In this document: positions 49,658-57,671 of the stretch, in pieces
Layout: each line of letters starts with the position of its first letter
How positions within the stretch are numbered: the first letter of the stretch is position 1
Origin: QYOJ01 sp964449285
GTDB taxonomy: Bacteria; Bacteroidota; Bacteroidia; Bacteroidales; FEN-979
Length of the DNA stretch: 64,000 nt
Reading direction: 5' to 3'
Assembly (NCBI GenBank): GCA_964449285.1
Contig: CAYUZX010000004.1
Location: 15,974 to 79,973, forward strand
Made by a program: the position numbers and the translations under genes
The notes under the pieces: model-generated
What the model was told of the DNA's origin: nothing
Seen by the model: the letters and a program-made list of their open reading frames with translations, nothing else
Database searches by the model: none

Positions 49658-50685
49658 AACGGATCATCCTCAGCCGGACCGATCGTATCGGGGACGTTGT
49701 ACTCACTCTCCCGATGGCCGGTGTGCTGAAAAAATACTTCCCCGAAACTACCATTCTCTTCCTCGGTAGAAGTTATACCCGGCCTGTCATTGAATCCTGC
49801 TCATTTGTGGATGAGTTTATCGACTGGGGTCAAATCAGCATCCTGCCATACAGGGAACAGCTGGCGACCTTCAGGGCTTTCCGCGCCACTGCGATCATTC
49901 ATGTTTTCATGGTAGGCAAAATCGCAAAGTTAGCTGACACTGCTAATATCCCGGTCAAGATCGGCACCACCCACCGACTTTTCAGCTGGCTTTACTGCAA
50001 TCAACTGGTGTGGTTTAGCCGCAAGCAATCAAACCTTCACGAAGCCCAGCTAAACCTCAAGCTGCTGAAGCCGCTGGGGATCGATGTCATGCTGGATCGA
50101 GAGAAGATCTCCGATTACTATGGGTTCAGAGACGAGGGACGAGGGTCGAGTGACGAAGAACCCGAAACCAGTTCCCAACATCCGGCATCCGGCATTCGGC
50201 ATCCGGCATCAGTTTTTAAGCTGATCCTCCACCCAAAATCCAAAGGCAGCGCCCGGGAGTGGGGGTTGGAGAATTTCTCCCGGCTGATCGAGCTTCTTCC
50301 GAAGGATCAATTCAACATCTTCATCACAGGGACAAAGGCTGAAGGGGAGTTGATGAAGGAATTTCTCGAAAAAAACCGTGATGAGGTTACTGATATGACC
50401 GGAAAGCTTACCCTGCCCGAATTCATGGATTTCATCCGGGCGTGCGACGGCCTTGTCGCTGCCAGTACCGGCCCGCTGCACCTGGCTGCCGCTTTCGGAA
50501 AAGTGGCTGTTGGCCTTTACTCCCCCATGCGACCCATCAATCCAGCCCGATGGGCTCCTCTGGGAGAAAAAGCCAACTATCTGGTACTCGACAAAACCTG
50601 CAACGACTGCCGGAAAAGTCTGGATTGTCATTGCATGAAAGAGATTAAGGTCGAAGCTGTTGTGGAGCGGTTGATGATTAAATAG
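49654..50685 (+). CDS. Glycosyltransferase family 9 (heptosyltransferase-like), with repeat-coded insert
   Basis: A 343-residue ADP-heptose:LPS heptosyltransferase-like protein. The TTG at 49654 overlaps the pgk stop (TTGA) and gives MKRIILSRTDRIGDVVLTLP, the family's N-terminal signature; no ATG is available nearby. The C-terminal part has LILHPKSKGSAREWG, TGTKAEGELMKEFL, LVAASTGPLHLAAAFGKVAV and LYSPMRPINPARWAPLG. Residues about 160-187 (RDEGRGSSDEEP and HPASGIRHPAS) are coded by heptamer arrays at the linker between the two Rossmann domains, where relatives have a short loop. Confidence 0.9.
   Translation: MKRIILSRTDRIGDVVLTLPMAGVLKKYFPETTILFLGRSYTRPVIESCSFVDEFIDWGQISILPYREQLATFRAFRATAIIHVFMVGKIAKLADTANIPVKIGTTHRLFSWLYCNQLVWFSRKQSNLHEAQLNLKLLKPLGIDVMLDREKISDYYGFRDEGRGSSDEEPETSSQHPASGIRHPASVFKLILHPKSKGSAREWGLENFSRLIELLPKDQFNIFITGTKAEGELMKEFLEKNRDEVTDMTGKLTLPEFMDFIRACDGLVAASTGPLHLAAAFGKVAVGLYSPMRPINPARWAPLGEKANYLVLDKTCNDCRKSLDCHCMKEIKVEAVVERLMIK
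50131..50213. repeat. Heptamer arrays inside the GT9 gene (GACGAGG; AACCCGA; CATCCGG)
   Basis: GACGAGG, GACGAGG, GTCGAGT, GACGAAG, AACCCGA, AACCAGT run in register from 50131, then CATCCGG, CATCCGG, CATTCGG, CATCCGG, CATCAGT at 50179-50213. The family order is the same as in the ispG insert. Confidence 0.92.
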
Positions 50686-50869
50686 AGGATCAAACCACAT
50701 TCATGTCAAGCATTACTTTTTGTTCGCGAATGACAAGAATTTTACTCATTATGAACTTTTCCGGAAGTGAAACTTTTGGTTTCATATTGATTTTTTCTCT
50801 ATTAATCGGGTAAATCGGTAAAAGGTTATATGTTCATTCGAAATTTTGAATTCAAAATCCAACCTATTT

Positions 50870-51259
50870 TTATGGAAACATCCCGCGATCCCAGCGCCCG
50901 CCCGTGACGTATTGGTAGCTAAAGCCGACCATTGAAAAACCAAGATGGTCAGATGTTCTTATAAAACTACCCGGATATCCGGTTGTCAACCCCTTTTCAT
51001 TGTCATTGTATCCGATATCACTGCTAATCGGATCTCCCAGGGAATCCAACAAAATAAATCCAAAATACCTGTATCCATAATCAGGGACAGCCTCTGCAAA
51101 TAGAATATACATGGATTCCATTGGAATGATATCATGAGAATAACTTGCCGTATTATTCTGCAGAAAATCATATCGTTTACTGAAATAGATCTGGGAATAG
51201 ATCACCTGATTTATCCCGGTAAATAGTGAAAGAAAAAATAAAATTACTCTAACATTCAT
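50870..51259 (-). CDS. Secreted protein fragment, probably a truncated T9SS-type cargo
   Basis: A 129-residue protein with a signal peptide (VRVILFFLSLFTGINQVIYS). The mature part, starting QIYFSKRYDFLQNNTASYSH, with ILFAEAVPDYGYRYFGFILL and RTSDHLGFSMVGFSYQYVTG, resembles the first beta-propeller-like repeats of large Bacteroidota secreted proteins with C-terminal sorting domains. It stops early with no C-terminal domain. No continuation was recognised in the about 180 bases downstream. It may be a gene remnant. Confidence 0.5.
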   Translation of the reverse strand: MNVRVILFFLSLFTGINQVIYSQIYFSKRYDFLQNNTASYSHDIIPMESMYILFAEAVPDYGYRYFGFILLDSLGDPISSDIGYNDNEKGLTTGYPGSFIRTSDHLGFSMVGFSYQYVTGGRWDRGMFP

Positions 51260-51407
51260 ATAAAATAAGAAATCTCTCAGTAAAGCGAGATACCTTTATT
51301 ATTTCATCACCTACTAACAATTAGTTTAGCGCTTTTCAAAGCCTTTCCTCCCGAACGAATGATACAAATATACAAATTACGACTATACGGATTTCCGGGA
51401 TATCTCT

Positions 51408-51440
51408 CCCTCCCCTTGATGGGGGGAGGGCCGGGGAGGG
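51408..51440. repeat. GC-rich hairpin (CCCTCCCC/GGGGAGGG) with extra G-rich copy
   Basis: CCCTCCCC at 51408-51415 pairs with GGGGAGGG at 51423-51430 around a 7-base loop, followed by a second GGGGAGGGG copy. It ends just before the cvpA stop. It resembles a widely dispersed Bacteroidota intergenic element and may act as a terminator for cvpA. Confidence 0.6.
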
Positions 51441-51441
51441 G

Positions 51442-51948
51442 TCATTTAAACAACTCCGGTACCTTGAGCTCGGTCCCGGTCCATTTCATGATGGTGGGGA
51501 AGACAGAAGCGATGTCTTTGTAAAAGATCGATTTCTCTTTGACGGTCGAAGTGATTAGCTTCTGGTTGGGATCGGCGATGGTGATGATGAAGAAGATCAC
51601 ACTGAGGATGAGGATGCTTTTTATCAGCCCCATAAGAGCCCCCGCCAGGTGATTCAGGAATCCCATACCTACCACATCCACGAGCTTTTCAATCACCTTC
51701 CCGATCAGCAAAACACCGATCAATACGGCGAGGAAGGTCACTGCAAACGAGATCATCGGAAGGTAGGTGGAGGAGATGTCAAAGGTAGTTCGCAAAAGTT
51801 CTCCGGCGAAGTGTGAGAAATAGACCGCTGCGTAGATTCCAAGGATCAGCGCTACCAGGGAGGCAAGGCTGATGATCAGGCCTTTACGAAAACCAAGGAT
51901 CATCATCAATCCGGCGAAAACCAGGATTACGATGTCAACAACCTGCAT
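51442..51948 (-). CDS. cvpA: CvpA family membrane protein
   Basis: A 168-residue protein with four membrane helices. It opens MQVVDIVILVFAGLMMILGF with the RKGLIISLASLVALILGIYA that marks CvpA, and later GMGFLNHLAGALMGLIKSIL. CvpA is tied to envelope homeostasis and colicin V production. It overlaps the ABC ATPase by one base, suggesting a joint role with lipid transport. Confidence 0.9.
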   Translation of the reverse strand: MQVVDIVILVFAGLMMILGFRKGLIISLASLVALILGIYAAVYFSHFAGELLRTTFDISSTYLPMISFAVTFLAVLIGVLLIGKVIEKLVDVVGMGFLNHLAGALMGLIKSILILSVIFFIITIADPNQKLITSTVKEKSIFYKDIASVFPTIMKWTGTELKVPELFK

Positions 51949-52703
51949 CAGGGGGTAGGTTTTTTAAGGCGTGAGGTGAGCTCGGTCCCAAAGACAAATT
52001 CATTCAGTTCGGGGTTGGTGGTCTCCAGGATCTCATTCTTGGTGCCCTTCCACCACAGTTCTCCCTTGTAGATGAAGTTCACCTGATCGCCAATGCTGAG
52101 GACCGAATTCATGTCGTGGGTGTTGACAATGGTAGTGATATCATACTCCTGGGTGATCTCCTGGATCAGGTGGTCGATCACGCCTGCCGTCTGGGGATCA
52201 AGGCCACTGTTAGGTTCATCGCAAAAGAGGTATTGCGGATTCATTGCAATTGCGCGGGCAATGGCTACCCGTTTGCGCATCCCGCCGCTGAGTTCCGAGG
52301 GCATCAGGGCATTGGAATTCTCAAGATTTACACGTTTCAGTACAAAGTTTACCCGCTCCTTTTTCTCTTCGATGGGCTTATCGGTGAACATGCTGAGTGG
52401 AAACATCACATTCTCTTCTACAGTCATCATATCGAAGAGAGCTCCCATCTGGAAAAGCATGCCGATCTCCTTCCTGATCAATTTCCGCTGTTCGGTCTTC
52501 ATGGAGGAGAAATTCCGCTGGTTATAAAGCACCTGCCCTGAATCTACTTCATACAAGCCTACCAGGCATTTCATCAGCACCGTCTTCCCCGAGCCACTCT
52601 GACCGATGATCAGGTTGGTATGGCCTTTCTCAAAGAGGCAGGAGATATCCTTCAGGACATGATTTTCGCCAAAATACTTGTTGATATGTACAGCTTCGAT
52701 CAT
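51948..52703 (-). CDS. mlaF: ABC transporter ATP-binding protein, MlaF-like
   Basis: A 251-residue ATPase with Walker A IIGQSGSGKTVLMKCL near residue 33, signature SELSGGMRKRVAIARA near 139, Walker B QYLFCDEPNSGLDPQ and the H-loop VNTHDMNSV. SELSGGMRKR and the FEKGHTNLIIGQSGSGK form are typical of MlaF, the energy subunit of phospholipid transport between membranes. It overlaps mlaE by 4 bases. No mlaD is adjacent. Confidence 0.92.
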   Translation of the reverse strand: MIEAVHINKYFGENHVLKDISCLFEKGHTNLIIGQSGSGKTVLMKCLVGLYEVDSGQVLYNQRNFSSMKTEQRKLIRKEIGMLFQMGALFDMMTVEENVMFPLSMFTDKPIEEKKERVNFVLKRVNLENSNALMPSELSGGMRKRVAIARAIAMNPQYLFCDEPNSGLDPQTAGVIDHLIQEITQEYDITTIVNTHDMNSVLSIGDQVNFIYKGELWWKGTKNEILETTNPELNEFVFGTELTSRLKKPTP

Positions 52704-53443
52704 GTAAGCAGGATTTGTGTCAGGATCAGGTTGAAGAGAATGATCAGGATGCTGCTAGAGACGACCGCCTTGGTGCTTGCCTGCCCTACTTCCAGTGCGC
52801 CACCTTCGGTCACGTAACCGTAGAATCCGGCCACGGTTGAGATGATATAGGCGAAGAAGACTGTTTTGATGAGTGCATAAAAGACAATGTAGGGCCTAAA
52901 AGAATCCCGGATGCCATAGAGGTAATCGGTTGTGGTTACAAACCCGGTAGCTTCCATGGCGAACCATCCACCCAACACACCCAACCACATGCTGAAGACG
53001 ATCAGGACGGGATTGATCAGCAGGCATGCTACAACTTTCGGAAAAATCAGGTAATTAGCCGAGTTGACTCCCATGATCTCCAGGGCATCGATCTGCTCAG
53101 TTATCCGCATGGTGCCGATCTCCGAAGCGATCCTTGAGCCCACTTTGCCTGCCAGAATCAAGCTGATCACGGTAGGTGAGAACTCAAGCACCATCGATTG
53201 GACCGTTGTAAAACCAACCGTGGAGAGGGGTATCAGCGGACTTTCGATGTTGAAAGCAGTTTGAATTGCTACTACCGCTCCCATGAAGGTGGAGATGATA
53301 GCCACGATCCCGAGCGATTCCACCCCAAGGTATACGAACTCATCGAAAAGGTGCTTCCAGAATATCTTTCCCTTCTGTGGACGGGTGAACACCCGGTTCA
53401 TCAGCAGTACATATTCTCCTACCGTATGTAGAAATTTATACAT
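52700..53443 (-). CDS. mlaE: ABC transporter permease, MlaE family
   Basis: A 247-residue permease with about five helices. MlaE landmarks are FLGVESLGIVAIISTFMGAV-like YLGVESLGIVAIISTFMGAV, LILAGKVGSRIASEIGTMRI, TEQIDALEIMGVNSANYLIF and a C-terminal FYGYVTEGGALEVGQASTKA. With MlaF it moves phospholipids across the inner membrane to the periplasm to keep outer-membrane asymmetry. It is the first gene of mlaE-mlaF-cvpA. Confidence 0.93.
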   Translation of the reverse strand: MYKFLHTVGEYVLLMNRVFTRPQKGKIFWKHLFDEFVYLGVESLGIVAIISTFMGAVVAIQTAFNIESPLIPLSTVGFTTVQSMVLEFSPTVISLILAGKVGSRIASEIGTMRITEQIDALEIMGVNSANYLIFPKVVACLLINPVLIVFSMWLGVLGGWFAMEATGFVTTTDYLYGIRDSFRPYIVFYALIKTVFFAYIISTVAGFYGYVTEGGALEVGQASTKAVVSSSILIILFNLILTQILLT

Positions 53444-53525
53444 ATTTTCGCAATGCTAATTTATAACATTTCGGGATATCAGGAAGGTTATATACTAAAA
53501 CAAATTCTACGGAGTTTTATTTTAT

Positions 53526-53699
53526 ATGCCACACGTTCCAACAAAAAAAAGGCGTTCCCTGGCTTTCCTGATCCTGGTTGCCGGGATTTTTCTCTTTACC
53601 ACAGCCTGCTCAAACACCAGGTATTATAACCGCTGGAACAAAGAAAAGGCTTGTAAAATGGAAAAGAAGGGGGCGCATAAGACAAGAAAATACAAATAG
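53526..53699 (+). CDS. Small lipoprotein (57 residues)
   Basis: A 57-residue peptide with a basic start, a hydrophobic stretch (LAFLILVAGIFLFTTAC) and a lipobox Cys near residue 29, followed by a Tyr/Arg/Lys-rich tail (NTRYYNRWNKEKACKM, then KTRKYK). It lies 5 bases upstream of a second, similar small lipoprotein. Function unknown. Confidence 0.65.
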   Translation: MPHVPTKKRRSLAFLILVAGIFLFTTACSNTRYYNRWNKEKACKMEKKGAHKTRKYK

Positions 53700-53704
53700 G
53701 ACCC

Positions 53705-53887
53705 ATGAAGATTGCACGGAAATACCTCTTTCTGATATTCATAATTATCGTGATTTCAGCTATTTTTGAAAGTTGTACCTCCCAGCGGTACCCCAGACGT
53801 TATCAAAAATCCAGGAAAAATTGCAACTGTCCCTCTTTCAGTCAGCACCCACAATCACCATCGAACGCGATGATCCTGCCCTCCTGA
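53705..53887 (+). CDS. Small lipoprotein (60 residues)
   Basis: A 60-residue peptide: a signal with membrane segment (YLFLIFIIIVISAIFESC), a lipobox Cys near residue 23, then SQRYPRRYQKSRKNCNCPSF. It shares the C(S/T)xxRYxxR pattern with the preceding small lipoprotein, suggesting a duplicated pair. The KNCNCP segment may be the real end region of a conserved small family. It overlaps only the 5' extension of the SprT frame. Confidence 0.65.
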   Translation: MKIARKYLFLIFIIIVISAIFESCTSQRYPRRYQKSRKNCNCPSFSQHPQSPSNAMILPS

Positions 53888-53901
53888 AGGTTCGATCCCT
53901 C

Positions 53902-54516
53902 GTGTCTGAAAAAATCCCTGCCACAGCTTTATCGATCATTATCGATTGGTTCAGAACCAATCAGGTCTTCCTTCTGGTTACCTCGGGCAGAAGAACCAAA
54001 TCGGGTGATTTCAGGCCTCCAAAGAATGGTTCACTTCCTGTCATCTCTGTTAATAAAACGCTCAACGAGTATGCCTTCCTGATTACCCTGGTCCATGAAA
54101 TGGCACATTTCCATGTTTTTGAGAAACACCATAAACCTGCTTTTCTGAAACGAAGACGAAGAGTAGCGCCTCACGGGAAGGAGTGGAAAGAGGATTTCAG
54201 GCAATTGATGAATCCTTTTCTCCGATTGGATATTTTTCCGGAAAAGATCTTACAGGCGCTTACTGCACATATGCAAAATCCCCGGGCTTCAACCTATAGC
54301 GATCCGCAACTTGCCAGGTTACTTCTTGAGTTTGACAACCCGGTTACCGGCATCCTGATTGAGGAATTATCTGATGGAGCCCACTTTACAACAGCATCAG
54401 GCATGCTCTTCCGGAAAGAGAAAAAGCTCCGGAGGCGATACAGGTGCATCTGCCAGAAAGACCGTAAAATTTATCTTTTTTCTCCTCTGGCGCGTGTTTT
54501 CCCGGCGGATACGTAA
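53902..54516 (+). CDS. SprT-like zinc metalloprotease domain protein
   Basis: About 204 residues from a GTG at 53902. The frame is open to a TTG at 53773, but that part overlaps the small lipoprotein gene and lacks SprT character; the GTG start gives the usual family length and starts VSEKIPATALSIIIDWFRTN. The zinc site is LITLVHEMAHFHVFEKHHKP (HExxH), with GRRVAPHGKEW-like RRRVAPHGKEWKEDFRQLMN and C-terminal YRCICQKDRKIYLFSPLARV. SprT-type proteases act in the cytoplasm, with functions in DNA-protein crosslink repair for the eukaryotic relatives; the bacterial role is unclear. Confidence 0.82.
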   Translation: MSEKIPATALSIIIDWFRTNQVFLLVTSGRRTKSGDFRPPKNGSLPVISVNKTLNEYAFLITLVHEMAHFHVFEKHHKPAFLKRRRRVAPHGKEWKEDFRQLMNPFLRLDIFPEKILQALTAHMQNPRASTYSDPQLARLLLEFDNPVTGILIEELSDGAHFTTASGMLFRKEKKLRRRYRCICQKDRKIYLFSPLARVFPADT

Positions 54517-54523
54517 ATTCATT

Positions 54524-54531
54524 TATATTTG
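54524..54531 (+). promoter_or_regulatory. Promoter -7 element for manC
   Basis: TATATTTG, an exact TAnnTTTG match, 22 bases before the manC ATG. A TTTTC tract lies about 23 bases upstream in the -33 region. Confidence 0.5.
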
Positions 54532-54553
54532 CAATAAACCAACTCTCCTTGCT

Positions 54554-55645
54554 ATGTCGAAACATAATTTCTGCGTGATTATGGCGGGTGGCATCGGCGC
54601 CCGTTTCTGGCCTATGAGCCGAACGTCCCATCCAAAGCAGTTCATCGATATCCTGGGAACAGGAGAGACGCTGATTCAGCAAACGTTTAACCGGTTTATA
54701 AAGATCTGTCCGGCCGAAAACATCTACATTGTCACCAACGACATTTACAAAGAGATGGTACAGGAGCAAATTCCGCAAATCGCACCCGGGCAGATCCTTT
54801 GCGAACCCTCACGTCGTAATACTGCCCCATGCATCGCTTATGCAAATTATTGTATCCTTGCCAGAGATCCGGAAGCATTGATCGTGGTTGCTCCTTCCGA
54901 CCATATCATCCTCAAAGAGGATATCTTTCTGGATAACATTCGCACGGCTTTGCAGGCTGCTTCGGAACATAACTGGCTACTGACCCTTGGCATCAAACCA
55001 AGCCGGCCGGATACAGGGTATGGGTATATCCAATTCTCCGAAGGGGCGGTTTATCCCAGAGACCCTCAGATTCGAAAGGTTAAGACATTCACCGAAAAAC
55101 CCGATCTTGATCTTGCTAAAACATTTCTTAAATGCGGCGATTTCCTCTGGAATTCAGGGATTTTTGTCTGGTCGCTGAAATCCATCATGCAAGCTTTCGA
55201 ATCATCCCTTCCCGAAGTGGATTCCTTGTTCAAAAAAGGGATCGGGAAATTCGGGACTTCCGACGAGAAGGGTTTCATCACAGAAACCTACATGGTGTGT
55301 AAAAGTATTTCCATCGACTATGGCGTGATGGAAAAGGCCCCAAACGTGTTTGTGCTGGAGGCCGACTTCGGTTGGTCCGATCTGGGGACCTGGGGCTCCC
55401 TCTATGAGAACCGCACCCAGGATGACAACGGAAACGCTGTGGTTGGAAAGAATGTGATGATATACGACTCTACCAATTGCATCGTTAACATGCCTACCGA
55501 TAAACTGGTCGTACTCGAAGGCCTCAGCGACTATATCGTGGTTGAATCAGAAAACGTTTTGCTGGTCTGCAAAAAAGCCGACGAGCAGCAGATCCGTCAG
55601 TTTGTGAACGACGTGAGACTGGAAAAAGGGGAGAGGTTTGTTTAA
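54554..55645 (+). CDS. manC: Mannose-1-phosphate guanylyltransferase
   Basis: A 363-residue GDP-mannose pyrophosphorylase. The ATG at 54554 sits behind a promoter element and yields MSKHNFCVIMAGGIGARFWP with the nucleotide-binding GGxGxRxWP motif. Further on are PKQFIDILGTGETLIQQTFN, CEPSRRNTAPCIAYANYCIL, VVAPSDHIILKEDIF, TFTEKPDLDLAKTFLKCGDF-like and FGWSDLGTWGSLYE. GDP-mannose feeds the surface polysaccharides made by neighbouring genes. It lacks the phosphomannose isomerase domain of long ManC. Confidence 0.95.
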   Translation: MSKHNFCVIMAGGIGARFWPMSRTSHPKQFIDILGTGETLIQQTFNRFIKICPAENIYIVTNDIYKEMVQEQIPQIAPGQILCEPSRRNTAPCIAYANYCILARDPEALIVVAPSDHIILKEDIFLDNIRTALQAASEHNWLLTLGIKPSRPDTGYGYIQFSEGAVYPRDPQIRKVKTFTEKPDLDLAKTFLKCGDFLWNSGIFVWSLKSIMQAFESSLPEVDSLFKKGIGKFGTSDEKGFITETYMVCKSISIDYGVMEKAPNVFVLEADFGWSDLGTWGSLYENRTQDDNGNAVVGKNVMIYDSTNCIVNMPTDKLVVLEGLSDYIVVESENVLLVCKKADEQQIRQFVNDVRLEKGERFV

Positions 55646-55668
55646 AACGTAATAATAGTAATAATAGC

Positions 55669-55693
55669 AGGGGCGGGTTCCAAACCCGCCCCT
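55669..55693. terminator. Palindromic hairpin between manC and the S9 peptidase gene
   Basis: Perfect 11-base arms AGGGGCGGGTT (55669-55679) and AACCCGCCCCT (55683-55693) with a 3-base loop, followed by TACCCTG and TTTTTATTT. It lies between the convergent manC and peptidase genes and could end both transcripts. The GTAGGGGCGGGTT form is also a dispersed element type. Confidence 0.65.
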
Positions 55694-55702
55694 ACCCTGT
55701 TT

Positions 55703-57610
55703 TTATTTCATGTTTTCTCCCAAAAATTTCTCCATTGCCCGGTAGAAGTCAAAGCGGTTCTCTTCATTACGGAAACCGTGTCCTTCATCATCCTTTACCA
55801 TATACTCCACCACGATTCCCCGTGTCTTGAGGGCTTCCACCACCTGGTCCGACTCATCCTTATTGACGCGCGGATCATTGGCTCCCTGAGCGATAAATAG
55901 TGGCGTTGTAATTTTATTGGCATTCAGTGCCGGCGAAGTTTCAACGAACTGAATACTATCAGCAACGGGGTTCCCCACCATCTCATACATCATTTCGAGG
56001 AAAGGCTTCCAGTAAGGAGGAATTGTTTGCATGAAGGTGAAGAGGTTGGAAACGCCAACATAGTCGACGCCAGCTGCATAGAGATCCGGTGTTTTTACCA
56101 ACCCTTCGAGGGTGGCATATCCGCCGTAGCTTCCTCCGTAAATGGCAATCCGGTCTTCATCTGCAATATCTTTTTCAATCAGCCATTGAACCCCGTCGGT
56201 GATATCATCCTGCATGGCCAATCCCCACTGCTTGAAGCTCTCTTCCCAAAACTTCTTTCCGTATCCTGTTGAGCCACGGAAATTCATCTGGAACACGGCA
56301 TATCCGCGGTTGGCCAGGAACTGGATCTCCGGGTTGAATCCCCAGCTATCGCGTGCCCAGGGGCCTCCGTGAGGGTTTACCACTACCGGAAGGTCGTCTG
56401 CATTTTCCATCGTGTAACCCAGAGGAAGAGTAAGGTAACCATGGATGGTAAGGCCATCGCGCGACTGATATTCAACAGGCACCTGTGAAGCCATCTCATT
56501 CTCATCGATCCAGGGGCTCACGTCAGTGATCTTGGTAAGTTCATCGCTGTTTTTGTCGTAAATGTAGTAGGCGCCTAATGAGCGGTCACTGTATGTGCGG
56601 ATGATAAACTTATCCTCCTCTTTGGTCACACCGGTAATTGCAATCTCATAGTTCCCCAAATCCTGTTCAAGTCTTGCAAAGACTTTTTCGGTCTCTTCAT
56701 CAAAGAAATGTCTTTCGGCTTTCCAGGATTCATAACTAGCAGTGGTTAACACTTTCCTCTTTTTAGAATAATTGATCCGATCCACATCGTAGTCGGGGTT
56801 CTCATATAGCATCTCGGTCTCTTTTCCATTTGCTAAATCGAAGATGACCACTGCCGTTTTGTCGCGTCCCAGGTTTGAAACGGCATATACATTTTTATTG
56901 TCGAATGTGAAGAACTGCGGATTCATCGTCTCCTTGAAACTGGTGGTCAGCACCACCTTGAACGGGTCGCTCTCTTTTTCGCGGTAGAGGATCTGTGAAT
57001 TGACACCATCAAGCGCCATAGCAGCCCTCAGTTTGCCGTCGTGATCGAACATCCAGGCCTGGATCGTACCGGGATTCTCTGCCAGCATCTCCATTTTTCC
57101 GGTTTCGATATTCAGCCGGTACGGATCAAATACCTGGGGATTCCGTTTGTTCATGCCGATAATGACTTCGGTGGGTACATTCTCCAGGTCATCAATGATC
57201 TCTGTTCTCACATCGGGGAAGTCGGTGAAACAGACAAGGTCGGTTCCATCCACATTGACCCCGTAAAGACGGTAATTCTCGTCTCCGCCAGTATCTTTCA
57301 TATACAGTAAACGGGTTGGGTTTTTCCAGAAATAGCCGGAAATGTCTCGATCTGTTTCAGTAGTTAGCTGAATGACATTGTCGGTGCCGATCTCCTGGAC
57401 GAAGATGTTCATCCTGTTTTCATAAGGCGCCATGTATGAGTAGTACTTCCCATCAGGGGAAATCTGGTATCTTGATTTTTCGGGATTTTTGAAGAAATCC
57501 TCCAGGGGAATTTGCTTTGCTTGCATCGGTTTTTCTTTACATCCTCCCAGGAGTATTCCCATGCCAAGCACGGCAACCAACAGGAGGTTAAACATAATTC
57601 TTGTTTTCAT
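55703..57610 (-). CDS. S9 family prolyl oligopeptidase-like lipoprotein
   Basis: A 635-residue serine peptidase starting at the ATG at 57610, which begins a lipoprotein signal (LLLVAVLGMGILLGGC). The N-terminal beta-propeller (for example ISPDGKYYSYMAPYENRMNI) is followed by an alpha/beta hydrolase domain with the catalytic serine in IAIYGGSYGGYATLEGLV, aspartate in AQGANDPRVNKDESD and histidine in VKDDEGHGFRNEENR. It probably digests proline-containing peptides in the periplasm or at the outer membrane. Confidence 0.93.
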   Translation of the reverse strand: MKTRIMFNLLLVAVLGMGILLGGCKEKPMQAKQIPLEDFFKNPEKSRYQISPDGKYYSYMAPYENRMNIFVQEIGTDNVIQLTTETDRDISGYFWKNPTRLLYMKDTGGDENYRLYGVNVDGTDLVCFTDFPDVRTEIIDDLENVPTEVIIGMNKRNPQVFDPYRLNIETGKMEMLAENPGTIQAWMFDHDGKLRAAMALDGVNSQILYREKESDPFKVVLTTSFKETMNPQFFTFDNKNVYAVSNLGRDKTAVVIFDLANGKETEMLYENPDYDVDRINYSKKRKVLTTASYESWKAERHFFDEETEKVFARLEQDLGNYEIAITGVTKEEDKFIIRTYSDRSLGAYYIYDKNSDELTKITDVSPWIDENEMASQVPVEYQSRDGLTIHGYLTLPLGYTMENADDLPVVVNPHGGPWARDSWGFNPEIQFLANRGYAVFQMNFRGSTGYGKKFWEESFKQWGLAMQDDITDGVQWLIEKDIADEDRIAIYGGSYGGYATLEGLVKTPDLYAAGVDYVGVSNLFTFMQTIPPYWKPFLEMMYEMVGNPVADSIQFVETSPALNANKITTPLFIAQGANDPRVNKDESDQVVEALKTRGIVVEYMVKDDEGHGFRNEENRFDFYRAMEKFLGENMK

Positions 57611-57671
57611 AGGTATAGGTTTGAGATTAAACTTCTTTGAAAAGAAAGAAGGCAAAGTTACAACTATCTGA

